Shown here: positions 1-5,812 of the stretch, piece by piece
Numbering within the stretch: the first letter of the stretch is position 1
How the letters are laid out: every line of letters begins with the position of its first letter
Assembly: GCA_013153335.1 (NCBI GenBank)
Contig: JAADEP010000210.1
Location: 1 to 6,095 of the forward strand
Length of the DNA stretch: 6,095 bases
Origin: Chloroflexota bacterium
GTDB lineage: Bacteria; Chloroflexota; Anaerolineae; Anaerolineales; DRMV01
Reading direction: 5' to 3'
Position numbers and translations under genes: made by a program
Notes under the pieces: generated by a model
The model's database searches: none
What the model was told of the DNA's origin: nothing
What the model saw: only the letters and a program-made list of their open reading frames with translations

Positions 1-248
1 TCCGCGCCACGCTGATAATCTTGCGCGTCGTTGGCCAGGTTGACGCCGATCTGCAACAAGAGCGCGGCCACCAGGGTCGCGAGCGCGACCAGAGGCCGAA
101 ACACCCCCTGGGCCGCGGCCAACCCTAAGCCCGCGACCACCGGCCCCGCGGCCGCGAACAGGGTTTTGGGCCGCGCGGCCACCCACCACACCCGCCAGCC
201 TTGCGGTCGAGGCCGCGAAGAAGCTTGGGAGGAGGACGAAGCGCGCAT
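1..248 (-). CDS. menA: MenA, 1,4-dihydroxy-2-naphthoate polyprenyltransferase, N-terminal part (runs off the window)
   Basis: This is an integral membrane enzyme of the UbiA family. It attaches the polyprenyl chain to 1,4-dihydroxy-2-naphthoate, giving demethylmenaquinone. Only the first 82 codons are present; the C-terminus lies beyond position 1. Reading the minus strand from the ATG at 248-246, residues 21-31 read WWVAARPKTLF, matching the typical MenA opening. A hydrophobic first membrane segment follows (about 31-46), then a second (about 53-69), then NLANDAQDYQRG (70-81), which contains the NDxxD prenyl-diphosphate/Mg2+ motif at 73-77. The start is supported by AAAGGAG five bases upstream (plus-strand 254-260). 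Residues 1-17 are a Ser/Arg/Pro-rich tail that many family members lack; a GTG at codon 20 is possible but has no good ribosome-binding site. The gene diverges from the small membrane-protein gene. UbiA relatives share the Asp motif, but the ARPKT-NLAND combination favours MenA over UbiA or heme O synthase. Confidence 0.88.
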   Translation of the reverse strand, partial: MRASSSSQASSRPRPQGWRVWWVAARPKTLFAAAGPVVAGLGLAAAQGVFRPLVALATLVAALLLQIGVNLANDAQDYQRGA

Positions 249-253
249 GGAGG

Positions 254-260
254 CTCCTTT
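254..260 (-). promoter_or_regulatory. Ribosome-binding site of menA
   Basis: AAAGGAG on the minus strand, five bases before the ATG at 248. It decides the start in favour of the ATG and therefore of the Ser-rich N-terminal tail. Confidence 0.75.
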
Positions 261-281
261 GGCTGGATGGGCCCACCGCCC

Positions 282-302
282 GGAAGGGGTTTCGCCCCTT
301 CC
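282..302. promoter_or_regulatory. Perfect 8-bp hairpin in the divergent menA / small-gene control region
   Basis: GGAAGGGG (282-289) and CCCCTTCC (295-302) are exact inverted copies around a five-base loop (TTTCG on the plus strand). If menA is transcribed from near the 319-330 palindrome, the hairpin lies in its leader, 34 bases before the start codon. On the plus strand it occupies the place of the -35 region of the small-gene promoter, which has no TTGACA-like hexamer. No U-tract follows on the minus strand, so it is not a simple terminator in that direction. It could be an RNA leader structure or a protein site. The inverted repeat is certain; the function is unknown. Confidence 0.5.
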
Positions 303-316
303 TTTAGGGCAGGGGC

Positions 317-330
317 TGTTACAATTGTAA
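317..330 (+). promoter_or_regulatory. Extended -10 promoter inside a perfect 12-bp palindrome (TTACAATTGTAA)
   Basis: TGTTACAAT at 317-325 is an extended -10 (TGn followed by TACAAT, five of six consensus bases). Transcription would start near 332, about 25 bases before the GTG at 357. No good -35 is visible, as expected when the TG extension is present. The same bases lie in TTACAATTGTAA (319-330), which equals its own reverse complement. The element therefore also offers TACAAT to the minus strand (324-329), where menA needs a promoter, though without a TG extension or a recognisable -35. The palindrome could be a divergent -10, an operator, or both. Confidence 0.6.
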
Positions 331-356
331 ACGAAACTTCGCCGGGGAGGTGTGTC

Positions 357-599
357 GTGGCGTACGATGACGATATACGCTCGTTGTTTGATGACGAACC
401 CGAGGCGTTTGAGGACGACGTCGAAGCCATCGACGAAGGAGAGGAGGAGCCTGAAGCCTCGACCGCGAGCCCCCGCCTCGCGAAGCTCGCGGGCCTTTCG
501 CCGCAAGCCTTTTTCGTGATCAACATGGTGCTGTTCTTCGCGGTATGCTTGCTCAGCTTGTTGGTGTTGCTGCTCACGGGCAAAATCGTACCGGCTTAG
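357..599 (+). CDS. Small acidic protein with one C-terminal membrane segment, function unknown
   Basis: I do not recognise this 80-residue protein. It starts at a GTG preceded by GGGGAGG (344-350) at six bases; longer upstream readings would run into the promoter and menA. Residues 1-33 are strongly acidic (17 Asp/Glu, for example FDDE at 11-14 and EGEEE at 27-31). A short Ser/Ala/Arg linker (34-50) carries three basic or polar turns, and a single hydrophobic segment runs from about 52 to 73. The chain ends in TGKIVPA. No signal peptide or Cys pair is present. The layout is that of a tail-anchored protein with its acidic part in the cytoplasm; this orientation is inferred from the basic residues R40 and K43 before the segment, although K76 follows it. 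It has its own promoter and lies 15 bp upstream of sbcC, so the two are probably co-transcribed. Known sbcC operons carry sbcD in this place; this protein has no nuclease motif and cannot replace it. Confidence 0.8.
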   Translation: MAYDDDIRSLFDDEPEAFEDDVEAIDEGEEEPEASTASPRLAKLAGLSPQAFFVINMVLFFAVCLLSLLVLLLTGKIVPA

Positions 600-614
600 G
601 TCCGGAGGCGGCTG

Positions 615-3179
615 GTGATCCCCGAAGAACTGCGGCTTGAGGGCTTTCTTTCGTACTTGCGGCCCGCTCGGCTCGACTTCCAGTGCTTTGATCTCGCCTG
701 CATCAGCGGCCCCAACGGCGCGGGCAAGTCGAGCTTGCTCGACGCGATGACGTGGGCCCTGTTCGGCGTCGCGCGGCGTCGGGACGAAGGGATCATCCAC
801 AACCAGGCGGACCTCGCGCGGGTCGAGTTCGTCTTCCAGCACCGGGGCGCGCGCTATCGGGTGCAGCGCGCGCGCGTGCGGGGCCGCAGCCAGGAGCTCG
901 AGCTGCACCAGTGGGACGCGCAGGCCCAACGCTGGCGGCCCCTGACCGAGCGCCGCGTGCGCGATACCCAGGCCCGGCTCGAAGACCTGCTCCAGATGGA
1001 CTACCGCACCTTCGTGCACGCGTCGTTCTTTCTGCAGGGCCAGGCCGACAATTTCGCGCGCGCGACTCCGAGCGCGCGCAAAGAGATCCTCGCGCGCATT
1101 TTGGACCTGGAGGTCTGGCAGCGTTGTGCGGAACGCGCGCGCGAACGCCGGCGCGAGGCCGAACAAACCCTGAGCCAGCTCGCGCAGGCCATCGCGGCCG
1201 CGCGCGAGGTACTGGAACAGGAGCCCCGCTACCGCCAGCGCCTGGCCGAGGTGGAGCAGGGGCTGCGCGACCTGGCCGAGCAGCTCGCGCAGCAAGAGGC
1301 CCTGCTGCGGGTGGCCGAACAGCACCAATCGTTGCTTGAAGAGCTCGAAGCCCAATGGCGCACCGCGCAGGCGCAGGCCCAACAAGCCCAGCAGCGCGCG
1401 CAGGCCGCCCAGGCGCAAGTCGAGCAGCTGACCCGCGAGCTCGCGCAGCTCGAGGCCATCCTGGCCCAGCGAGACGCGATCCAGGCCCAGTACGCCCAAT
1501 ACCAAGCACGCAAAGCCCAGCTGGCCGAGTGGGAAGCGAAAGCCCAACGCTACCGCGAGCTTTGGGAAGCCGCGCAACAGCTGGAAGCGCAGTACCGCGA
1601 AGCGCAAGCCCGGCTCGAAGAAGCGCGGCGCCAGCTGCGCCAACAGCTCCAGCGCTACGAGACCCTGCAAGCCCGCGTCGCGGCCTGGGCTGACCAAAAG
1701 CGCCAGCTCGAGGCTGAGCTGCACGCGCTGGAGGAGCAGCTCGCGGCCCTGCAAGACCTCGACGCGCGGCGGGACGAGCTTTTGCAAGAAAAGGCCCAGC
1801 TCGAGACCCGCAACCGCGCCTTGAAGGCCGAGATGGACCGCCTGGCCCAGCGCCGCGACCAGCTCCGCGCGGCCACCGCGACGTGTCCCTTGTGCGGCCA
1901 GGCCCTGAGCGAAGACCACCGGGCCCAGGTGCTGGCCCAGATCGAGGCCGAAGGCCGCGCGCTGGCCGAAGAATACCGCCAGAACCAGGCGCGGCTCAAG
2001 GCCATCCGAGAAGCCCTGCAGACCCTCGCGCAAGCCCTGGCCGAGCGCGAAGGCCTGACCCGGCGCGTGCAGGCCCTGCGCGGCCAATGGGAACGCGTGC
2101 AGGCGCAGATCGAACAGGCCCAGGCCGAGCTCGCGGCCGCGGCGGATTTGCAGCGCGAGCTGCACGAGGTCGAAGCCCAATTGGCCTCGGGCGCGTTCGC
2201 ACCCGACGTGCGCGCGGCCCTGGCCCAAAAGCAAGCCGAGCTCGCGGCCTTGGGCTACGACGCGGCCCAGCACGCGGCCTTGCGCGAAGCCGTCCAGGCC
2301 CTGGCCGAGGTGGAGCAGGCGTACCAGACCTTGCTTCAGGCCCAGGTTCGCGCGGCCGAGCTGCAGCAGCGGGTCGCGGACTGGCAACAGCGCGCGCGCG
2401 AGGCCGAGGCCGAAGAGCAGCGCTGGCAGCGTGAGCTCGCGGCCCTTGACGAAAAGCGCCGCGGGCTGACCGCCCAGGGCCCGGACCTGGACACCGTGCG
2501 CCAACACTGGCTGCACCTGCGCGAACAAGAGGCGCGGCTCTTGCAAGAGCGCGGCGCGTTGCAACAGCACCTCGACTACATCGCGCAAGTCCGGCAAGAC
2601 CTGGAGGCCTATCAGGCCCAGGAGCAGGCCACCCGCGCGCGCATCCAGCAGTACCGGGAGATCGAGCAAGCGTGTAGCCGTAACGGCGTGCCCGCGCTGT
2701 TGGTGGAGCAGGCCCTGCCCCAGATCGAAGCCGAGACCAACCGCCTGCTCGACCGCCTCACGGGCGGCGAGCTCTCGGTGCGCTTCGCGACCCAAAAGCC
2801 CTACAAGACCCGCAAAGACCTCAAAGAGACCCTGGAGATCTTCATCAGCACGCCCGACGGCGAGCGGCCCTTTGAGACCCTTTCGGGGGGCGAGGCCTTC
2901 CGCGTGAGCTTCGCGATTCGGGTCGCGCTGGCCCGGTTCCTGGCCCACCGCGCGGGCGCGCCCCTCGAGATGCTCGTCATCGACGAGGGCTTCGGCAGCC
3001 AGGACGCGGACGGCCGGCAGCGTTTGATCGAAGCCATCAACGCGGTCCGCAGCCAGTTCGCCAAAATCCTGGTCATCACCCACATCGAGGACCTCAAAGA
3101 GCGCTTCCCGGTGCGCATTGAGGTGGAAAAGGACGACCAGGGCTCGCGACTGCGCCTGGTGGGCGCGGGGATGTGTTAG
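615..3179 (+). CDS. sbcC: SbcC, Rad50-like SMC-family ATPase of the SbcCD DNA repair nuclease
   Basis: This is the ATPase and DNA-tethering subunit of the SbcCD (Mre11-Rad50) complex, which in known systems cleaves hairpins and blocked double-strand ends together with the nuclease SbcD. The 854-residue protein has all the family parts in order. Walker A is GPNGAGKS at 32-39, and the Q-loop is FLQGQ with Q141. A long Ala/Gln/Glu/Arg coiled coil runs from about 165 to 423. The zinc hook CPLC sits at 424-427, close to the middle, and the returning coiled coil runs to about 690. The ABC signature LSGGE is at 756-760 and Walker B VIDEG (788-792) has D790 and E791, followed by D-loop residues SQD. 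The two coil arms are of nearly equal length, as the hook model requires. It is shorter than the E. coli protein (about 1,050) but within the family range. The GTG start has GGAGG (604-608) at six bases. The window contains no sbcD; the upstream neighbour is the acidic membrane protein. RecN and SMC are excluded by the CxxC hook and the short head. Confidence 0.95.
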   Translation: MIPEELRLEGFLSYLRPARLDFQCFDLACISGPNGAGKSSLLDAMTWALFGVARRRDEGIIHNQADLARVEFVFQHRGARYRVQRARVRGRSQELELHQWDAQAQRWRPLTERRVRDTQARLEDLLQMDYRTFVHASFFLQGQADNFARATPSARKEILARILDLEVWQRCAERARERRREAEQTLSQLAQAIAAAREVLEQEPRYRQRLAEVEQGLRDLAEQLAQQEALLRVAEQHQSLLEELEAQWRTAQAQAQQAQQRAQAAQAQVEQLTRELAQLEAILAQRDAIQAQYAQYQARKAQLAEWEAKAQRYRELWEAAQQLEAQYREAQARLEEARRQLRQQLQRYETLQARVAAWADQKRQLEAELHALEEQLAALQDLDARRDELLQEKAQLETRNRALKAEMDRLAQRRDQLRAATATCPLCGQALSEDHRAQVLAQIEAEGRALAEEYRQNQARLKAIREALQTLAQALAEREGLTRRVQALRGQWERVQAQIEQAQAELAAAADLQRELHEVEAQLASGAFAPDVRAALAQKQAELAALGYDAAQHAALREAVQALAEVEQAYQTLLQAQVRAAELQQRVADWQQRAREAEAEEQRWQRELAALDEKRRGLTAQGPDLDTVRQHWLHLREQEARLLQERGALQQHLDYIAQVRQDLEAYQAQEQATRARIQQYREIEQACSRNGVPALLVEQALPQIEAETNRLLDRLTGGELSVRFATQKPYKTRKDLKETLEIFISTPDGERPFETLSGGEAFRVSFAIRVALARFLAHRAGAPLEMLVIDEGFGSQDADGRQRLIEAINAVRSQFAKILVITHIEDLKERFPVRIEVEKDDQGSRLRLVGAGMC

Positions 3180-3182
3180 AAT
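3174..3182 (+). promoter_or_regulatory. Extended -10 promoter for the thioredoxin gene, overlapping the sbcC stop codon
   Basis: TGTTAGAAT is a TGn extension plus TAGAAT (five of six consensus bases). It differs by one base from the element at 317-325, and both are followed by TG. The sbcC stop TAG (3177-3179) lies inside it. Transcription would start near 3189, about 15 bases before the ribosome-binding site GGAGG (3204-3208) of the thioredoxin gene. No clear -35 is visible. It suggests that the downstream genes are not simply read through from sbcC. Confidence 0.55.
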
Positions 3183-3214
3183 TGCGCCCGCAGTCCATCC
3201 CTCGGAGGTGTCGC

Positions 3215-3538
3215 ATGGCCTTACGGGAAGTGACCAGCCAGGAATTCGAGAGCCAGGTCCTCCGGTCGCCGCGGCCGGTTTTGGTGGATTTCACCGCGGA
3301 GTGGTGCGCGCCGTGCAAGCTGCTCAAGCCCGTGCTGGAAGAGCTCGCGGCCGAGTGGCAGGGCAAGGTGGATATTGTGGAGTTCGACGTGGACAAAGAC
3401 CCGAGCATGGCCGCGCGCTATCGGGTGTTGGGCGTGCCCACCATGATCCTCTTTGTGGATGGGCAGGCCAAGGCCCGCATCACGGGCTTCAAACCCAAGC
3501 CCAAGATCGTCAAAAAGTTCGGCCCCTACATCGCCTGA
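3215..3538 (+). CDS. trxA: Thioredoxin (WCAPC active site)
   Basis: A cytoplasmic thiol-disulfide reductant of 107 residues, the usual length for a stand-alone thioredoxin. The redox motif WCAPCK lies at 30-35 after the strand PVLVDFTAE (21-29), which includes the family's buried Asp at 25. The cis-proline is P75 in GVPTM, and the last part GFKPKPKI replaces the more common G.....L end. No signal peptide or membrane segment precedes the fold, so it should work in the cytoplasm. Ala replaces Gly in WCGPC, a frequent variant that usually changes the redox potential only moderately. The ATG at 3215 is preceded by GGAGG at six bases. An in-frame GTG at 3173 would add 14 residues, but it sits on top of the probable promoter and has no ribosome-binding site. 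The rhodanese gene follows after 31 bp. The name trxA is by family; a dedicated role cannot be read from the sequence. Confidence 0.93.
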   Translation: MALREVTSQEFESQVLRSPRPVLVDFTAEWCAPCKLLKPVLEELAAEWQGKVDIVEFDVDKDPSMAARYRVLGVPTMILFVDGQAKARITGFKPKPKIVKKFGPYIA

Positions 3539-3569
3539 GGCCTTACACCTTGCATGTGGAGGAGGTCCT

Positions 3570-3989
3570 ATGAAGCACCCCCGTCGATGGCTCTGGTTGT
3601 TGGTCTGGGTGGCCGCGTTCGCCGCGGTCCTGACCGGCTGCGGGCAGAAGACCACGTTCAAAAAGCTCACCCCGCCCGAGGCTTATCAGCTCATCCAACA
3701 GCGCAAAGACGACCCAAATTTCGTGATCCTCGACGTACGCACGCCCGAAGAATACCGCATGGGGCACATCCCGGGCGCGCAAAACCTGGACTTTTACGCG
3801 CCCGACTTTCAGCAGAAGCTGAGCCAGCTGCCCAAGGATAAGACCTACTTCATCTATTGCAACAGCGGGAACCGCAGCGGCCAGACCTTCGAGATGATGA
3901 AACGCATGGGCTTCAAGGAAGTGTACGACCTGCAGGGCGGCATCCAGGCCTGGTACCAGGGCGGCTACCCGGTGGTCACGGAGAATTAG
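3570..3989 (+). CDS. Secreted single-domain rhodanese lipoprotein
   Basis: A sulfurtransferase-like protein of 139 residues anchored outside the cytoplasmic membrane. Residues 1-24 are a lipoprotein signal: a basic start (KHPRR), a hydrophobic core rich in Trp and Ala, and the lipobox LTGC with the modified Cys at 24. The rest is one rhodanese domain: DVRTPEEY at 55-62, HIPGA at 66-70, and the active-site loop CNSGNRSG at 97-104, with the catalytic Cys97 and Arg102 present. It should therefore be active, carrying persulfide sulfur on Cys97. The GG-W end (GGIQAWYQGGYPV) is also typical. The ATG at 3570 has AGGAGG (3560-3565) at four bases; an open upstream extension would destroy the signal peptide. 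It follows the thioredoxin gene and precedes recR by six bases, so it is probably part of the same transcript. Substrate and partner are unknown. The neighbouring thioredoxin is cytoplasmic, so direct reduction of this protein by it would need a membrane relay. Confidence 0.9.
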   Translation: MKHPRRWLWLLVWVAAFAAVLTGCGQKTTFKKLTPPEAYQLIQQRKDDPNFVILDVRTPEEYRMGHIPGAQNLDFYAPDFQQKLSQLPKDKTYFIYCNSGNRSGQTFEMMKRMGFKEVYDLQGGIQAWYQGGYPVVTEN

Positions 3990-3995
3990 CGCGCG

Positions 3996-4610
3996 ATGCC
4001 TCCGGTCACGACCTTGCCCAAGCCCCTCCAGCGTTTGATCCAGGCCCTGGAGCGCCTGCCGGGCATTGGGCCGAAGACCGCGTCGCGCTTGGCCTTTTAC
4101 CTGCTGCGCGCGCCCGAGGAGGTCTCGCGCGAGCTCCAGCAGGCCCTGGCTGAGTTGCCGAGCGTGACCTATTGCCAGCGGTGCTTTTACTTCGCGGAAC
4201 CAGGCCAAACCCTCTGCCCGATCTGCCAGGATCCCCAGCGGGATCACACCACGGTGTGCGTGGTCGAAGACCCCCTGGACGTGGTCGCGATCGAACGGAC
4301 CGGCCTCTACCAGGGCGTGTATCACGTGTTGCACGGCGTGCTCTCGCCCATTGAGGGCATCGGCCCCGACGACCTGCGCATCCGCGAGCTCGAAGCGCGC
4401 ATCCCGCGCGAGGGCATTCAAGAGGTCATCCTGGCCACCAACCCCAGCCTGGAGGGCGACGCGACCGCGGCCTACCTGGCCCAGCGCCTCAAGCCGTTGG
4501 GCGTCAAGGTCACGCGGCTGGCCCAAGGGCTCCCCACGGGCGGCGATTTGGAATACGCGGACCAGGCGACCCTGGCCCGGGCCCTGCTCGGACGGCAGCC
4601 CGTCGAGTAA
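3996..4610 (+). CDS. recR: RecR, recombination mediator protein
   Basis: RecR acts with RecO (and RecF) to load RecA on single-stranded DNA at gaps; it forms a ring-shaped clamp around DNA. The 204-residue length matches the family (about 200). The order of parts is complete. A helix-hairpin-helix LPGIGPKTA lies at 21-29. The four-Cys zinc site is C60, C63, C74 and C77 (YCQRC and CPIC). The Toprim domain begins at VCVVEDPLD (87-95) with E91, followed by GVYHVLHG and SPIEGIGPDDL. The conserved ATNPSLEGDATA stretch comes next, and the end is LPTGGDLEYAD. The ATG lies six bases after the rhodanese stop; the only upstream purine stretch, GGAG at 3980-3983, is twelve bases away, so initiation may depend on translation of the gene before. 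In many bacteria recR follows dnaX and ybaB; here it follows a rhodanese gene, so the usual neighbours have been lost from the locus. Confidence 0.96.
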   Translation: MPPVTTLPKPLQRLIQALERLPGIGPKTASRLAFYLLRAPEEVSRELQQALAELPSVTYCQRCFYFAEPGQTLCPICQDPQRDHTTVCVVEDPLDVVAIERTGLYQGVYHVLHGVLSPIEGIGPDDLRIRELEARIPREGIQEVILATNPSLEGDATAAYLAQRLKPLGVKVTRLAQGLPTGGDLEYADQATLARALLGRQPVE

Positions 4611-4637
4611 GGCCCCGCCGCGGCCCTGGGTCACGGG

Positions 4638-4677
4638 TACGTGTTCCCCTGCATCCAAGAGATGCAGCGGGAACGTA
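4638..4677 (+). promoter_or_regulatory. Long bulged hairpin between recR and the znuA-like gene
   Basis: CTGCATC (4649-4655) and GATGCAG (4661-4667) are exact inverted copies around the loop CAAGA. The stem continues with GTTCCC (4643-4648) and GGGAAC (4669-4674), broken only by the single bulged base C4668. Alternatively the outer parts TACGT (4638-4642) and ACGTA (4673-4677) can pair with a two-base bulge. In total 13 or more base pairs form. No U-tract follows; instead GATCGCGTCGG leads into the ribosome-binding site AAGGAGG (4690-4696) of the next gene. I see no good -10 in this 91-bp gap, so recR and the next gene may share a transcript with this structure in between. It may be an RNA processing or attenuation element, a weak terminator, or the binding site of a metal-responsive repressor. 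The structure is clear; its role is open. Confidence 0.55.
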
Positions 4678-4701
4678 GATCGCGTCGGTAAGGAGGACCG
4701 T

Positions 4702-5601
4702 ATGACCAGAGGGTATCGAGGTCGCGTGGTCTGGTGGCTCGGGCTCGTGGGGATGGTCGGGATCGGACTCCTGGGGGGCTGTGCCCGGTCGACCGCGACC
4801 CCGACATCGGACCGGGTGCCGGTGGTCGCGAGCATCGCGCCCCTGGCCGACCTGGTGCGTCAGGTGGGCGGCGAGCGGGTTGAGGTCACCCTCATGGTGC
4901 CGCCCAACATCAGTCCGCATCATTACGAACCGACCGCGCGGCAAATGGAAGCCGTGAGCCGCGCGCGGCTGATGGTGCTCAACGGCGCGGGCCTGGAATT
5001 TTGGGCGCAGGACGTGATCCAGGCCGCGCAAAACCCGCAGCTCAAGGTCGTGGAGCTGGCCGAGGGGCTGCCGCGCAAGGGCGACAACCCCCATTTGTGG
5101 TTGAACCCCGTGTTCATGCTGACCTACACCGACCGGGTCGCGCAGGCCCTCCGCGAGGTTGACCCCGCGGGCAAGACCACCTACGAGGCCAACGCGGCAG
5201 CCTACAAAGCCGAGCTGCAGGCGCTGGACCGAGACATTCGTGCCGCCCTCGCGAGCGTGCCGGATCGCAAGGTGGTCACCCTGCACCCCGCGTGGGAGTA
5301 CTTCGCGGACGAATACGGCCTGGAGGTGGTCGCGGTGATCCAGCCCACGCCCGCGCAAGAGCCTTCGCCAGCCGAGGTCGCGACCATTATTGAACTCATG
5401 CGCGCGGAAAAGGTGCGCGTCATCATCGTCGAGACCCAAATGCCGCCGCACATCGCGCAGTCCATCGCGCAAGAGACCGGCGCCCAGCTGGTGTATATGG
5501 ACCCCATCGGGGGCGTGCCCCCGCGCGAGACCTACATCCAAATGATGCGCTGGAACGTGAACGAGCTGGTTCAGGCCTTGCAAAAGGCCGCGACGCCCTA
5601 G
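4702..5601 (+). CDS. znuA: ZnuA-like metal-binding lipoprotein of a Zn/Mn ABC importer (cluster A-I)
   Basis: The extracytoplasmic binding protein that captures Zn2+ (or Mn2+) and passes it to an ABC importer. The 299-residue precursor starts with a lipoprotein signal: basic residues (R3, R6, R8), a hydrophobic stretch at 9-24 and the lipobox LGGC with Cys27. Mature landmarks follow the family: VASIAPLADLVRQVGGERV (42-60), then PHHYEPT with ligand H73, NPHLWLNP with H131, TLHPAWEYFADEYGL with H195, and YMDPIGG with D267. His as third ligand (Glu in many Mn proteins such as PsaA) favours zinc. The His-rich loop seen in some ZnuA proteins is missing. The ATG is preceded by AAGGAGG (4690-4696) at five bases. 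No permease (ZnuB) or ATPase (ZnuC) follows before the window ends; repeats begin 14 bp after the stop. The upstream hairpin may be its control element. The metal is inferred from the ligands only, so the gene symbol is tentative. Confidence 0.9.
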   Translation: MTRGYRGRVVWWLGLVGMVGIGLLGGCARSTATPTSDRVPVVASIAPLADLVRQVGGERVEVTLMVPPNISPHHYEPTARQMEAVSRARLMVLNGAGLEFWAQDVIQAAQNPQLKVVELAEGLPRKGDNPHLWLNPVFMLTYTDRVAQALREVDPAGKTTYEANAAAYKAELQALDRDIRAALASVPDRKVVTLHPAWEYFADEYGLEVVAVIQPTPAQEPSPAEVATIIELMRAEKVRVIIVETQMPPHIAQSIAQETGAQLVYMDPIGGVPPRETYIQMMRWNVNELVQALQKAATP

Positions 5602-5615
5602 CCCTGGCCCTGGCC

Positions 5616-5812
5616 GCCGCGGGCTGGAAGCCCGCGCTAGCATAAAATTGCGCGCGGATTATCCGGCCCAACGCGGGCATGCGATGATCCATTTTTCGCG
5701 GACGAGCAGGCGGCAAATTTCTAGCGGGCGGGTTCAGCCGCCCGCGGGTCAAGCGCGGGTTCCGTCGCCCGCGAATCCCCGTGGCCATGGGCGCGCTCGC
5801 GTCGCCGCAGGC
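5616..5812. repeat. Intergenic direct repeat, copy 1 (197 bp)
   Basis: First of three tandem copies, starting 14 bp after the znuA-like stop codon. Its order is as follows: hairpin A (stem 5618-5625 with 5629-5636, loop GGA); a TAAAATTG element (5643-5650); a conserved block from CGGCCCAACGCGGG to TTTTTCGCGGACGAGCAGGCGGCAAA, broken only by a few substitutions relative to copy 2; hairpin B (GCGGGCGG 5724-5731 with CCGCCCGC 5738-5745); hairpin C (CGCGGG 5754-5759 with CCCGCG 5768-5773); and an end block from GGCCATGG (5783) to the start of the next copy. Copy 2 matches it nearly throughout, apart from two length differences. I see no gene or terminal inverted repeat pair of a transposon in it. 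Confidence 0.85.
5617..5637 (+). terminator. Hairpin A of repeat copy 1, possible transcription end of the znuA-like gene
   Basis: CGCGGGCT and AGCCCGCG form an exact 8-bp GC-rich stem with a GGA loop, 16 bases after the znuA-like stop codon. There is no run of T after it (CTAGCATAAAATTG follows), so it is not a classical factor-independent terminator. Its place makes it the only candidate for a 3' end of this transcript. It may only be part of the repeat family. Confidence 0.25.

Noticed and set aside
201..356. In-frame upstream extension of the small membrane protein from an ATG at 201
   Set aside because: It would overlap menA and the promoter palindrome; the GTG at 357 has GGGGAGG at the right distance.
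793..1509. Open frame of 238 codons antisense to sbcC, and several shorter ones on both strands inside sbcC
   Set aside because: They are mirror or shifted frames of GC-rich coiled-coil codons, made almost only of Ala, Arg, Gly and Pro.
4351..4701. In-frame upstream extension of the znuA-like gene by 117 codons
   Set aside because: It overlaps recR in another frame and would bury the lipoprotein signal; the ATG at 4702 has a strong ribosome-binding site.
3543..4835. Open frame of 430 codons on the minus strand
   Set aside because: It is antisense to the rhodanese gene, recR and the start of the znuA-like gene, all three of which have full family motifs. High GC makes such long mirror frames common.
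4510..5643. Open frame of 377 codons on the minus strand
   Set aside because: Antisense to the znuA-like gene, rich in His/Arg/Gly from mirrored codons, with no family motif.
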